Shown in pieces: positions 1 through 7,338 of a DNA stretch of 11,384 nucleotides (within the stretch, counting starts at the first letter, position 1; each line of letters begins with the position of its first letter). A program made the position numbers and the translations under genes. The notes below the pieces were generated by a model that worked only from the letters and a program-made list of their open reading frames with translations, did not search any database and was not told the DNA's origin. The DNA is from an uncultured Porphyromonadaceae bacterium (GTDB lineage Bacteria > Bacteroidota > Bacteroidia > Bacteroidales > Muribaculaceae): contig CALJBF010000353.1 of NCBI GenBank assembly GCA_938027385.1, positions 1 to 11,384 on the forward strand. The letters are read 5' to 3'.

Positions 1-227
1 GTGAACTCGCAGTTCACGCATTTGAAACCGTCGACATGCCAGTAGGGGTATTTCCCCTCGAAACGGCACCCCTCGGCATTGATGTTGCCGCAGCATTTCA
101 GCGCCGACTCGCCGACATGAAACGTACAGTTCACCAGATTCAGGTCGTGTGTGGCGAACAGCGCGCGTTCGCCGCCGAACTCCTTGCCCTCGACAAGTGT
201 CATGGCCTTGTTGTTTTCCGTATCCAT
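1..227 (-). CDS. DUF3737 family protein, N-terminal part (runs off the left edge)
   Basis: The first 75 codons of a minus-strand gene are present; the rest lies beyond base 1. The start is the ATG at 227-225, giving MDTENNKAMTLVEGKEFGGE. The segments GGERALFATHDLNL, GESALK, CRFEGKYPYWH and VDGFKCVNCEF match, from memory, the opening of DUF3737 proteins. These are small cytoplasmic proteins of unknown function whose short 'NC.F'-type repeats suggest a right-handed beta-helix. No signal peptide is visible. An ATG at 203 is a weaker alternative start because it would remove residues before the conserved region. A possible Bacteroidales -7 box (TAATTTTG, minus strand, 297-304) lies about 70 nt upstream without a convincing -33 partner. 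The assignment rests on recognising the motif, not on a search. Confidence 0.78.
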   Translation of the reverse strand, partial: MDTENNKAMTLVEGKEFGGERALFATHDLNLVNCTFHVGESALKCCGNINAEGCRFEGKYPYWHVDGFKCVNCEF

Positions 228-335
228 CCGATTCTATTGTTTTATTCCGTTTGATCCGATAAATTTGGCGGCCACCTGACATCCGTGCCGTCACTACAAA
301 ATTAGTCATTTCCCCCGACATACCGAACCATAATC

Positions 336-386
336 GCACCGGTCGGTGCAAATGGTAGGAATTGCAGTGTTTTTGTGAACCGGTGC
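336..386. repeat. Spaced 8-bp inverted repeat GCACCGGT / ACCGGTGC
   Basis: GCACCGGT (336-343) and its exact reverse complement ACCGGTGC (379-386) flank 35 nt. They lie between the terminator of the 491-2401 gene and the start of the DUF3737 gene, upstream of the latter. They could be a split operator or the base of a long hairpin in the DUF3737 leader. The two GC-rich arms are exact, but a chance match is possible. Confidence 0.35.
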
Positions 387-418
387 CGTCGCCACACAGG
401 CTACCGGGCGCCCACAGC

Positions 419-458
419 AAAACACACCCCGGCCACAGGATGTGCTGTCAGCCGGGGT
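419..458 (-). terminator. Rho-independent terminator of the 491-2401 gene
   Basis: Read on the minus strand, ACCCCGGC (458-451) pairs with GCCGGGGT (433-426) as an 8-bp GC-rich stem around a 17-nt loop. GTG and four T residues (422-419) follow. It begins about 33 nt after the stop codon at 491. The T-tract is short, so termination may be only moderate. Confidence 0.62.
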
Positions 459-490
459 ATGTTATGGCGCGGATGCGTTATGCGCGGGTG

Positions 491-2401
491 TCAGAAACGG
501 ATTTTTGATACCGACGAACCCTGGCGGCGCAGGTAGATTCCCTGGCCGGGAGTTGCCACGCGACGCCCGTGGAGGTCATAATACTCGACATCGCCGGCCT
601 CGGGGGCCGAAATCCCGTCGATGGCGGTAATAGTGCCTGGCGAAAGCAGACTGTGATAGGTCGGATGCAATGACGAGGCCGCTCTTGAAACCGATTTCAG
701 CGAGGCCACCGCGATGTCAGAACGGTAATTGGCCGCGATGAAGAAATAATATTCATTAGCGGCATCTGCAATGGTTTTATCGAGCAGAACCGATGTGGAA
801 ACATTATATGCCTTCGGATATATTGTCTGCGAATTTGAGTCAGCGGTCACCGAGCCCACGTAGATGGCAGCCGAATGGCCGTTTCCTTCCAGGAAATCCC
901 CGTTATTGGTAGGATTACCCGATACTTTACCCGCGGGAATCATATAGATATCATATGACTCCACATACATGTCGTTTTTGTTGACCTCAAACGTGCAGTC
1001 GACATACTTGATCATTTCGGCCTCATCAAACGAACAGTTGCACGAAGTGATCTTGCAGTCAAGTGTCACGTCGGTCTCGGCTGTCCCGCCCTCAGACTCA
1101 ATCGAAAAGGCCGAAGTGGAACGGTAAGTCTCGCCCGAAGTGGTGTCGTGGTGCACACCGGCAAAGGGGCCGATTTTCAGCGATGCGCCTTTGATGACGG
1201 TACGGCAGTCACCGGGGAATACCCAGAAATTTGTCTCCGAGGTATGGGAGATAGTGGCATCAGAGCTCATCTCGCCGACAACATCCTCATAATCGAAATT
1301 CCGGGCGGGGAAGTTGGTGAGACGGGCAACTTTCAGTGTGGCGTCGTAACCGCGGGCTCCGACGCTGTTCAGGGTAGTGGGATGGTGATACACATCCATC
1401 AGCTGGCCGCCGGTGAGCACCATACGGCCACCATCAGTGTAACCGCTCAATGAGCCGGGAATCACACGGTCAACAGGATCGGCACAACGGGCATATCCGT
1501 ATCCCGTGAGGTTGACAACCGAGAATGTGCCGTCAGGGTTCACGTCCATCTTGTAAGGCACGACAGAAACGGTGCCTGTCGTGCTGTAGCCCGATGTGGT
1601 CGTAGGATATTCCGTGACTTTCAGGAAACCGGTAGGGCGGAAGGTCTCGATTGTCAGATGCTCGATGATCTTGGGATGCGTGACATTGTTGCGGATATTG
1701 CTTTGAATATTGCGGCCGGCGTTATAACCATAAGTTCCACTGTAACCGGTTGCATAGAAAATCGCCGGATTGGCAAATTCCACAACCACATTCCCGTCGC
1801 TGTTGCGACTCATCTCGCCTACCCAGTTGGAAACTGTTACTCTGAATGTTCCATAATTGCTTGTGCTACCGTACTGATACAGGTAGGGAATCTGACCCAG
1901 ATTCTCAAGATACCATTGGGGATCTATCGCATACAGCGCGCCCAGCATATATTTGCCGTCGGTGCTGACACATGACTCAAAATTGAGATAGACCATTCCG
2001 GCATAATTCGATCCCCAGCTGTCGTCATTGGGGAGAATCAGGCGCGTGCCATCCTCGGTGGCATTGTTGTTTTCATCGGCGATGGTGAAGATGAAGTCTC
2101 GGTCGGTGTACGACATTGTGCCTGTGAACCCGCGGAAACCCACAAGTTTCACAAATTTTGGCAGCACGTTGCCGTTCACATCCTTCACGTATTCGAAATG
2201 CAGGCTCTTGCTGAGTCCGAGCGGTGCATGCTCATACTGACATTCACCGGTGTAAAGGCTAATGTACTGGTCGGCTTTGCTCCAGTAGAGGTTTTCGATG
2301 GCGTAGATGCCGTTGTCGACGACAAGGTCATCCACGGTGAATGCGGAAAGCGCCAGTCCCGGTGCCAAGGCCGCACTCAGAAGAAGAATCTTAAGATTCA
2401 T
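491..2401 (-). CDS. Secreted protein of unknown function with T9SS-type C-terminal sorting domain
   Basis: A 636-residue protein starting at the ATG at 2401. The frame stays open upstream to a TTG at 2464, but only the ATG places a classic signal peptide at the N-terminus (MNLKILLLSAALAPGLALSA, then FTVDDL), and a promoter-like box overlaps the upstream part. The mature region is rich in Thr, Ser, Tyr and Gly and looks like extended beta structure. I recognise no catalytic motif. A cluster of four Cys (DCKITSCNCSF ... VDC) lies near residue 475. The last 35 or so residues (EYYDLHGRRVATPGQGIYLR ... KIRF) fit the pattern YDLxGRxV..P..GIY of the type A T9SS sorting domain, so export across the outer membrane or surface attachment is expected. 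It is a single-gene unit, divergent from metG. The specific role is unknown. Confidence 0.85.
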   Translation of the reverse strand: MNLKILLLSAALAPGLALSAFTVDDLVVDNGIYAIENLYWSKADQYISLYTGECQYEHAPLGLSKSLHFEYVKDVNGNVLPKFVKLVGFRGFTGTMSYTDRDFIFTIADENNNATEDGTRLILPNDDSWGSNYAGMVYLNFESCVSTDGKYMLGALYAIDPQWYLENLGQIPYLYQYGSTSNYGTFRVTVSNWVGEMSRNSDGNVVVEFANPAIFYATGYSGTYGYNAGRNIQSNIRNNVTHPKIIEHLTIETFRPTGFLKVTEYPTTTSGYSTTGTVSVVPYKMDVNPDGTFSVVNLTGYGYARCADPVDRVIPGSLSGYTDGGRMVLTGGQLMDVYHHPTTLNSVGARGYDATLKVARLTNFPARNFDYEDVVGEMSSDATISHTSETNFWVFPGDCRTVIKGASLKIGPFAGVHHDTTSGETYRSTSAFSIESEGGTAETDVTLDCKITSCNCSFDEAEMIKYVDCTFEVNKNDMYVESYDIYMIPAGKVSGNPTNNGDFLEGNGHSAAIYVGSVTADSNSQTIYPKAYNVSTSVLLDKTIADAANEYYFFIAANYRSDIAVASLKSVSRAASSLHPTYHSLLSPGTITAIDGISAPEAGDVEYYDLHGRRVATPGQGIYLRRQGSSVSKIRF

Positions 2402-2461
2402 TTTCGCAATAGATTTATGATGAATAATTAGACGTTGTAAGATAAAGATTGCTTTATCACG

Positions 2462-2469
2462 CAAAAGTA
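2462..2469 (-). promoter_or_regulatory. Candidate Bacteroidales -7 box (TACTTTTG) for the 491-2401 gene
   Basis: The minus strand reads TACTTTTG, which fits the Bacteroidota -7 consensus TAnnTTTG. Transcription would begin near 2456, giving a leader of about 55 nt before the ATG at 2401. This supports that start over the TTG at 2464. Only a poor TTGG candidate exists at the -33 position, so this is tentative. Confidence 0.45.
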
Positions 2470-2646
2470 GGCATTTTTACCCCCCCAATAGTTAAAATAC
2501 GTTAATGTTTCTTAATCACACTAATTTGAGGCCATAACGGCATATTTTCGGGTCATGACAGCGCCACACGCCCCACAGGGCGCTTTCAAAAGACACCTGA
2601 GCCACACCCGTGAATATTTTGCCGCCAAAACCGGCGGAACTCAACT
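2470..2646. other. Intergenic stretch with two weak GC hairpins
   Basis: I see no gene here. There are two short stems: AGCGCC/GGCGCT (2560-2565 with 2579-2584) and CCGCC/GGCGG (2622-2626 with 2633-2637). Neither is followed by a T-tract. The region separates two divergent transcription units, so no terminator is expected, and both stems may be incidental. Confidence 0.4.
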
Positions 2647-2662
2647 TATTTTTGTAAATTTG
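2647..2662 (+). promoter_or_regulatory. Candidate metG promoter: two adjacent TAnnTTTG boxes
   Basis: TATTTTTG (2647-2654) is followed directly by TAAATTTG (2655-2662). Both fit the Bacteroidota -7 consensus TAnnTTTG. A TTTG at 2618-2621 is the nearest -33 candidate, but the spacing is longer than the usual 19-21 nt. Initiation near 2660-2670 would give metG a leader of about 115 nt that contains the stem-loop at 2706-2750. Confidence 0.5.
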
Positions 2663-2705
2663 TGAAAAGAATGAGAGGGATTAACCCGCTCATTTGCGGC
2701 ATTTT

Positions 2706-2750
2706 GCCAATCACAGGCACCATTATGCGACATAGTGGCGCGCGATTGGC
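2706..2750 (+). promoter_or_regulatory. Two-part stem-loop in the metG 5' leader
   Basis: The outer arms GCCAATC (2706-2712) and GATTGGC (2744-2750) are exact reverse complements. Inside them, CCATTATG (2720-2727) pairs with CATAGTGG (2731-2738) through seven Watson-Crick pairs and one G-U, closing a CGA loop. G2717-C2718 can also pair with G2740-C2741. CTTTT follows the structure at once, as in an attenuator, 30 nt before the metG ATG. It does not resemble a T-box that I can recognise. A role in controlling metG is inference. Confidence 0.55.
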
Positions 2751-2781
2751 TTTTACATGATTAAAAAGTACAGTATCATAT

Positions 2782-4848
2782 ATGGATAGCAAGAAATTCA
2801 AACGCACCCTGGTAACCACCGCCCTCCCCTACGCCAACGGCCCGGTACATATCGGCCACCTTGCCGGCGTATATGTTCCGGCCGACATCTACACACGTTT
2901 CCTGCGCCTGCGCGGCGAGGATGTGGTGATGGTCGGCGGCTCTGACGAGCATGGCGTGCCCATCACCATACGTGCCCGCAAAGAGGGCGTGACACCCCAG
3001 GATGTGGTTGACCGCTACCACAAGCTGATAAAGGACTCGTTCGAGGGGCTCGGCATCTCGTTCGACGTGTATTCGCGCACAACATCGGCCACCCACGCCG
3101 AGACGGCCACCGAGTTCTTCCGCCATCTGTATGACAACGGCCAGTTCATCGAAAAGACCACCGAACAGTATTACGACGAAGAGGGAGGCCGTTTCCTCAC
3201 CGACCGCAACATCGTGGGCGAGTGCCCCGTGTGCCACGCGCAGGGCGCCTACGGCGACCAGTGCGAGAAGTGCGGCTCGACACTCAGTCCCTCGGAGCTG
3301 ATCAACCCCCGCAGCGCCGAGACCGGCGCCACGCCGGTGCTTCGCCCAACATCGCACTGGTTCCTGCCGCTTGACCGCTGGCAGGCCGACCTCGAGAAAT
3401 GGATTCTCGAAGGACACAAGGAGTGGAAGACCAACGTCTACGGGCAGTGCAAGTCGTGGCTCGAACTGGGCCTGCAGCCCCGCGCCGTGACGCGCGACCT
3501 TGACTGGGGCATCCCCGTGCCCGTTGAGGGTGCCGACGGCAAGGTGCTATACGTGTGGTTCGACGCCCCGATCGGCTATATCTCGAACACCCGCGAGCTG
3601 CTGCCCGACACCTGGGAAAAATACTGGAAAGACCCCGAGACACGCATCATCAACTTCATCGGAAAAGACAACATCGTGTTCCACTGCATCATCTTCCCGG
3701 CGATGCTGATGGCATACGGCGACAATTTCCAGCTCCCCGACAATGTGCCGGCAAACGAGTTCCTCAACCTTGAGGGGGACAAGATCTCGACCTCGCGCAA
3801 CTGGGCCATCTGGCTGCACGAATACCTGGCCGACTTCCCCGGCAAACAGGACGTGCTGCGCTACGTGCTCACCGCCAACGCCCCCGAGACGAAAGACAAC
3901 GACTTCACCTGGCGCGACTTCCAGAGCCGCAACAACTCCGAACTGGTGGCCATCCTGGGCAACTTCGTGAACCGTGCCATGGTACTCACGCACAAATACT
4001 TCGGCGGCAAGCTGCCCGCTTGCGGCGCACTCACCGAGGCCGAAGAGACCCTTATCGCCGAAATCGGCCGCCTCAAGGAACAGGTGACACAGGCACTTGA
4101 GACATTCCACTTCCGCGAGGCCCTGCGTCTGGCCATGGACATGGCACGCGCCGGCAACAAATACCTGCAGGAGACCGAACCCTGGAAGGTGGCAAAGACC
4201 GACATGGAGCGCACAGCCACTATACTGAACACAGCCATCCAGACCTGCGCCAACCTGGCCATCGTCTTCGAGCCGTTCCTCCCCTTCATGAGCGCACGCC
4301 TGCTGAAGATGCTCGGCGGCGAGACCATCAGCTGGGAGATGCTGGGCTGTTTCGACCTCGTTCCTGCCGGCGCGCAGCTGGCACAGCCCGAACTGCTGTT
4401 CGACAAAATCGAGGACGCCGCCGTCGAGGCACAGCTCGACCGCCTGGCCCGCATCAAGGCCGAGAACGAGCGCATCAAGGCCGAGCAGGAGCTGAAGAAC
4501 TGGCGCCCCGAGCCCCAGCAGGCCGACGTGCCTTTCGACACCTTCGAGCAGGTAGACATGCGCGTGGGCACCGTAATCGAGTGTGAACGCGTGAAGAAAT
4601 CAGACAAACTGCTCCGTTTTCTTATCGACGACGGTATGGAGCGGCGCACCATCTGTTCGGGCATCGCAAAATACTATAACCCCGAAGACCTCGTGGGCAA
4701 GCAGATCTGTTTCGTGGCAAACTTCGCCCCCCGCAAGATGATGGGCATCGAAAGTCAGGGCATGATCCTCTCGGCAGTGAACGCCGACGGCTCGCTGACC
4801 GTCATCACCCCCTCTGCCCCGGTTCGCCCCGGCGCCCGCATCGGCTGA
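2782..4848 (+). CDS. metG: Methionyl-tRNA synthetase
   Basis: A 688-residue class I aminoacyl-tRNA synthetase that charges tRNA-Met with methionine using ATP, in the cytoplasm. The signature motif HIGH is exact at residues 23-26 (LPYANGPVHIGHLAG). The KMSKS loop appears as KISTS at 334-338. A zinc knuckle, C148-x2-C151-x9-C161-x2-C164, sits in the connective-peptide region. An alpha-helical anticodon-binding domain follows, then a linker rich in Lys and Glu, and from about residue 585 a C-terminal EMAPII/Trbp111-like tRNA-binding domain (VDMRVGTVIECERVKKSDKL, ending in MGIESQGMILSA). The length suits the long MetG form with that appendix. The ATG at 2782 gives MDSKKFKRTLVTTALPYANG, and no upstream extension is needed. 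It is probably co-transcribed with ansA. No truncation or lost motif is seen. Confidence 0.97.
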   Translation: MDSKKFKRTLVTTALPYANGPVHIGHLAGVYVPADIYTRFLRLRGEDVVMVGGSDEHGVPITIRARKEGVTPQDVVDRYHKLIKDSFEGLGISFDVYSRTTSATHAETATEFFRHLYDNGQFIEKTTEQYYDEEGGRFLTDRNIVGECPVCHAQGAYGDQCEKCGSTLSPSELINPRSAETGATPVLRPTSHWFLPLDRWQADLEKWILEGHKEWKTNVYGQCKSWLELGLQPRAVTRDLDWGIPVPVEGADGKVLYVWFDAPIGYISNTRELLPDTWEKYWKDPETRIINFIGKDNIVFHCIIFPAMLMAYGDNFQLPDNVPANEFLNLEGDKISTSRNWAIWLHEYLADFPGKQDVLRYVLTANAPETKDNDFTWRDFQSRNNSELVAILGNFVNRAMVLTHKYFGGKLPACGALTEAEETLIAEIGRLKEQVTQALETFHFREALRLAMDMARAGNKYLQETEPWKVAKTDMERTATILNTAIQTCANLAIVFEPFLPFMSARLLKMLGGETISWEMLGCFDLVPAGAQLAQPELLFDKIEDAAVEAQLDRLARIKAENERIKAEQELKNWRPEPQQADVPFDTFEQVDMRVGTVIECERVKKSDKLLRFLIDDGMERRTICSGIAKYYNPEDLVGKQICFVANFAPRKMMGIESQGMILSAVNADGSLTVITPSAPVRPGARIG

Positions 4849-4886
4849 CCGATTGCCATAACCTCTAAACTCCCCAATTGCGCCAC

Positions 4887-5927
4887 ATGGACAGCTCACG
4901 CCCCAGAATACTCATCATCTACACCGGTGGCACCATCGGCATGATCCAGGACCCGTCGACCCACACCCTCGAGCCCTTCGATTTCAACCATCTGATCGAC
5001 AACGTGCCAAAGGTCAAGATGCTCGACTACAACATTGAACATATCCAGTTCAATCCACCCATCGATTCGAGCAACATGAACCCCGCGCACTGGCAGCAGA
5101 TAGCCACCGAAATCGAGCGCAACTACGACAAGTTCGACGGTTTCGTCGTGCTGCACGGCACCGACACCATGGCCTACACCGCCTCGGCGCTCTCGTTCAT
5201 GCTCGAGCATCTGCGCAAGCCGGTGATCATCACCGGCTCGCAGCTCCCCATCGGCGAGGTGCGCACCGACGGCGAGGAGAACCTGATCACCGCACTGCAG
5301 ATCGCCGCCGAGCGCGACCCCGTGAACGGCCAGCCCATGGTGCAGGAGGTGGCCATACTCTTCGAGAACTACCTGTGGCGCGGCAACCGCTCGATGAAGA
5401 AGAGCGCCGACAACTTCAACGCCTTCAAGAGCAACAACTACCCCCCTCTGGCACATATCGGCCTGTCGATACAGTTCAACCACGACGCCCTCTGGCGCGT
5501 GCACGACCGCATGCCGCTGCGCGTGCATCTGGGGCTCGACAGCAACATCATCATCGTCTACGTCAACCCCGGCATGACCGAAAGCGCCCTGCTGCAGCAG
5601 CTCAACACCCCCGGCGTGAAAGGGATCGTGCTCAAGACCTACGGCGCCGGCAACGCCCCCACCACCGAGTGGTTCAACCGCGCCATCCGCGAGGCCATAG
5701 AGCGCGGCATCGTGATCATCAACGTCACGCAGTGCCCCAACGGCGGCGTGCTGCAGAAACGCTACTACACCGGCGACATGCTGGCGCGCGCCGGCGTGAT
5801 CTCGGGTCACGACCTCACCACCGAGGCCGCCCTCACCAAAATGATGTTCCTCTTCGGCATGGGCCTCTCGGCCACCCAGGTCGCCAACCGCCTCCGCCAC
5901 CCCATCTGCGGCGAAATGACCATCTGA
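4887..5927 (+). CDS. ansA: Type I (cytoplasmic) L-asparaginase
   Basis: A 346-residue enzyme that hydrolyses L-asparagine to aspartate and ammonia. Near the N-terminus, IIYTGGTIGMI carries the first catalytic Thr (T13). The second signature, VVLHGTDTMAYTASALSFML, holds T92 and D93. GSQLPIGEVRTDGEENL follows, then FENYLWRGNRSMKKSADNF, which carries the family's conserved Lys region. No signal peptide is present, which fits the cytoplasmic type I group rather than periplasmic type II; E. coli AnsA is a similar 338 residues. The ATG at 4887 is chosen over an in-frame TTG at 4878, which would add only three residues. The gap after metG is 38 nt with no terminator, so read-through from metG is likely. 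GC-rich sequence produces a long antisense frame here that I treat as an artefact. Confidence 0.96.
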   Translation: MDSSRPRILIIYTGGTIGMIQDPSTHTLEPFDFNHLIDNVPKVKMLDYNIEHIQFNPPIDSSNMNPAHWQQIATEIERNYDKFDGFVVLHGTDTMAYTASALSFMLEHLRKPVIITGSQLPIGEVRTDGEENLITALQIAAERDPVNGQPMVQEVAILFENYLWRGNRSMKKSADNFNAFKSNNYPPLAHIGLSIQFNHDALWRVHDRMPLRVHLGLDSNIIIVYVNPGMTESALLQQLNTPGVKGIVLKTYGAGNAPTTEWFNRAIREAIERGIVIINVTQCPNGGVLQKRYYTGDMLARAGVISGHDLTTEAALTKMMFLFGMGLSATQVANRLRHPICGEMTI

Positions 5928-5948
5928 CCCCCCGGAGCAGACGCGAAG

Positions 5949-6009
5949 TTCAAACCATAACAACCAAACTTGTGTTAAACGGCCGCAGGCGGCCGCGACC
6001 ACAAGAACC
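5949..6009 (+). repeat. Palindromic intergenic element, copy 1 (second copy at 10221-10278)
   Basis: The element begins with TTCAAACCATAACAACCA (5949-5966), which matches 17 of 18 positions of copy 2. It then holds nested arms: CTTGTG (5969-5974) with CACAAG (6000-6005), and inside them CGGCCG (5980-5985) with CGGCCG (5990-5995) around a CAGG loop. It ends with ACCACAAGAACC. The order of motifs is shared with copy 2 (ACCAYARCAACCAAA, GTG.TTAAA, GC palindrome, ACCAYAASAACC). The hairpin starts about 40 nt after the ansA stop and may also end that transcript, though no T-tract follows. Confidence 0.6.
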
Positions 6010-6073
6010 AACCAGCCTGCATGACCGTGCATTGCCCTGTGCTCCCTTCACCTGCCATGCATTGCTTTGCGTT

Positions 6074-6141
6074 GCGCTCACTTCGTTCGTGCCACGGTGC
6101 ACGCAAACAGCGCCCCACCGTGGCGCGAACGCAGTGAGCGC
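6074..6141. repeat. Long near-perfect palindrome upstream of the RAYT gene
   Basis: The 26-nt arms at 6074-6099 and 6116-6141 pair through 24 Watson-Crick pairs, one G-T and one mismatch (6083 with 6132), around a 16-nt loop. The arms begin GCGCTCACT and meet at GCCACGGTG. The palindrome lies 60 nt before the transposase ATG. RAYT enzymes are known to bind and cleave REP-type hairpins next to their own genes, so this is a natural substrate candidate, but that link is inferred. It could also be a terminator for read-through from ansA, though no T-tract follows. Confidence 0.7.
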
Positions 6142-6201
6142 TCCGGCAGCGCCCCCAAAAGCGCCCTATCATATAATTTACCAACCATCATCCCCCTCTC
6201 T

Positions 6202-7227
6202 ATGCACCCCACCGGGCACAACCCGTATCTTACGGCGCCAAAACACCCCAATTACCTCAGGCGGGCACGGCACCATGACTACCGGCGCCCGTCACGGTAC
6301 ATGATAACCATCACAAAAGCGGCCGCCACCCCGGCACTCGCCCTTGTCGCCGGCAATCCGCGCGTCACCGCACCCACCGATCCCGACGCCCCGCACACAA
6401 TCCTCACCCCTGCCGGAGAGGCCATAGCAAACGCCCTGACACACTGGCTTGATCGCTACCCCCAGATTCGTCTCGGCGCCTATATAATAATGCCCGACCA
6501 CCTGCACCTGTGCATAGACGTACAGCACACCCTGCCGCACGGCATCAGCCGCGCAATAGCCGCACTGATGGGCATGACAACCCGCACATGGCATGATTCA
6601 CTACCCGCCCGGAACCACCCCGACCCGCCCCTCCCGTTTTTCAGCAAAGGATTCAACGACCGCATCGCCTACACCCCCGAACGCTGGGAACGCATGATCC
6701 GGTACGTCGCCGACAACCCCAGGCGCCTGCTCATCAAACGTCTCAACCCCGATCTATACCTCACCCGATGGACTATCACGACCGGAACCGCCACATACAC
6801 CGCCTCAGGCAACATCATGCTGTTACGCAACCCCGACCTTGAAGTGGTGCGTTTCAGCCGCAGATTCAGCCCGGAAGAATTTCAAGGATATGTGGCGCAA
6901 TGGCACCGGTGCGTGGAAAACGGCGGCGTGCTCATATCGCCGTTCATCCACCCCCAGGAGAAGGCCGTAAAGGACCATGCCCTCGCGAACGGCGGCGCAA
7001 TAATAAAGATATGCGACAACGGTTTCAGCGAGCGTCACGCACCCCGGGGGCACGAATTCGAGTTGATGGCTACCGGCCGCCTCCTGCTTATAGCCTGCAC
7101 GGAACACAATACCCGCTCGGAGCAGCTCACCTACGGCAAAGCCCAGCACCTTAACTCCATAGCACGCCATATCGCCGCCACCGACTGGCTCTCGGCCACT
7201 GCCCGCATCACCCGCATGCACAGATAG
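6202..7227 (+). CDS. RAYT-type Y1/HUH transposase with a long C-terminal extension
   Basis: A 341-residue protein. The N-terminal part, to about residue 190, is a Y1 (IS200-like) transposase of the REP-associated group: HHDYRRPSRYMITIT (24-38), the HUH metal-binding pair in IIMPDHLHLCI (H100 and H102), and the helix ERMIRYVADNPRRLL, where Y168 is the likely nucleophile. This family nicks single-stranded DNA hairpins and forms a 5'-phosphotyrosine link. Typical RAYTs have roughly 150-200 residues. Here a further 150 residues follow, with alternating strands and helices: GNIMLLRNPD, GGVLISPFI (241-249), GGAIIKICDNGFSER and a GRLLLIA segment. These suggest a Rossmann- or SLOG-like fold, but that is a guess. 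The ATG at 6202 is chosen; the frame stays open back into the palindrome (TTG at 6069 region) but codes nothing family-like there. All core residues are present, so it may be active. Confidence 0.85.
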   Translation: MHPTGHNPYLTAPKHPNYLRRARHHDYRRPSRYMITITKAAATPALALVAGNPRVTAPTDPDAPHTILTPAGEAIANALTHWLDRYPQIRLGAYIIMPDHLHLCIDVQHTLPHGISRAIAALMGMTTRTWHDSLPARNHPDPPLPFFSKGFNDRIAYTPERWERMIRYVADNPRRLLIKRLNPDLYLTRWTITTGTATYTASGNIMLLRNPDLEVVRFSRRFSPEEFQGYVAQWHRCVENGGVLISPFIHPQEKAVKDHALANGGAIIKICDNGFSERHAPRGHEFELMATGRLLLIACTEHNTRSEQLTYGKAQHLNSIARHIAATDWLSATARITRMHR

Positions 7228-7252
7228 TCACCGGAACCAACGGTCATACAAC

Positions 7253-7288
7253 AAAAACAGCGGCACGCCGCGAGACGCACCGCTGTTT
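7253..7288 (-). terminator. Terminator closing the five-gene minus-strand operon
   Basis: On the minus strand, AAACAGCGG (7288-7280) pairs exactly with CCGCTGTTT (7263-7255) as a 9-bp stem, and the T run extends on (7257-7253 is all A on the plus strand). It lies about 49 nt beyond the stop at 7337, between two convergent transcription units. Confidence 0.72.
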
Positions 7289-7309
7289 CAGAGGGTAATT
7301 TAAGATACA

Positions 7310-7338
7310 TGTTGCGTGCCGGCAGGGCACAACATTTT
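7310..7338 (+). terminator. Possible terminator for the RAYT gene
   Basis: TGTTG (7310-7314) and TGCC (7317-7320) pair with GGCA (7326-7329) and CAACA (7330-7334), with a 2-nt bulge and a 5-nt loop. Four T residues (7335-7338) follow directly. It sits about 80 nt after the transposase stop and just touches the 3' end of the convergent gene at 7337. Confidence 0.5.

Noticed and set aside
36..254. Plus-strand open frame of 72 codons at the left edge
   Set aside because: It is antisense to the DUF3737 gene, which has recognisable repeat motifs.
2402..2464. Upstream TTG start that would lengthen the secreted protein by 21 residues
   Set aside because: It would bury the signal peptide and overlap the promoter-like box; the ATG at 2401 fits much better.
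2776..3417. Minus-strand open frame opposite metG (213 codons), with further antisense frames to 4899
   Set aside because: They overlap a full-length synthetase with all motifs intact and show no family-like sequence.
4896..6032. Long open frame of 378 codons on the minus strand opposite ansA
   Set aside because: Its product is a low-complexity mix of His, Val, Gly and Ala typical of GC-rich antisense frames, while the plus strand encodes a complete asparaginase.
6067..6201. Upstream extension of the transposase frame into the palindrome
   Set aside because: The added residues are encoded largely by the palindrome and look unlike any RAYT N-terminus; the ATG at 6202 is preferred.
5375..6304. 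Plus-strand open frame of 309 codons overlapping the ansA 3' end
   Set aside because: Arg-, Pro- and His-rich shadow frame of ansA and the following palindromes, with no domain-like sequence.
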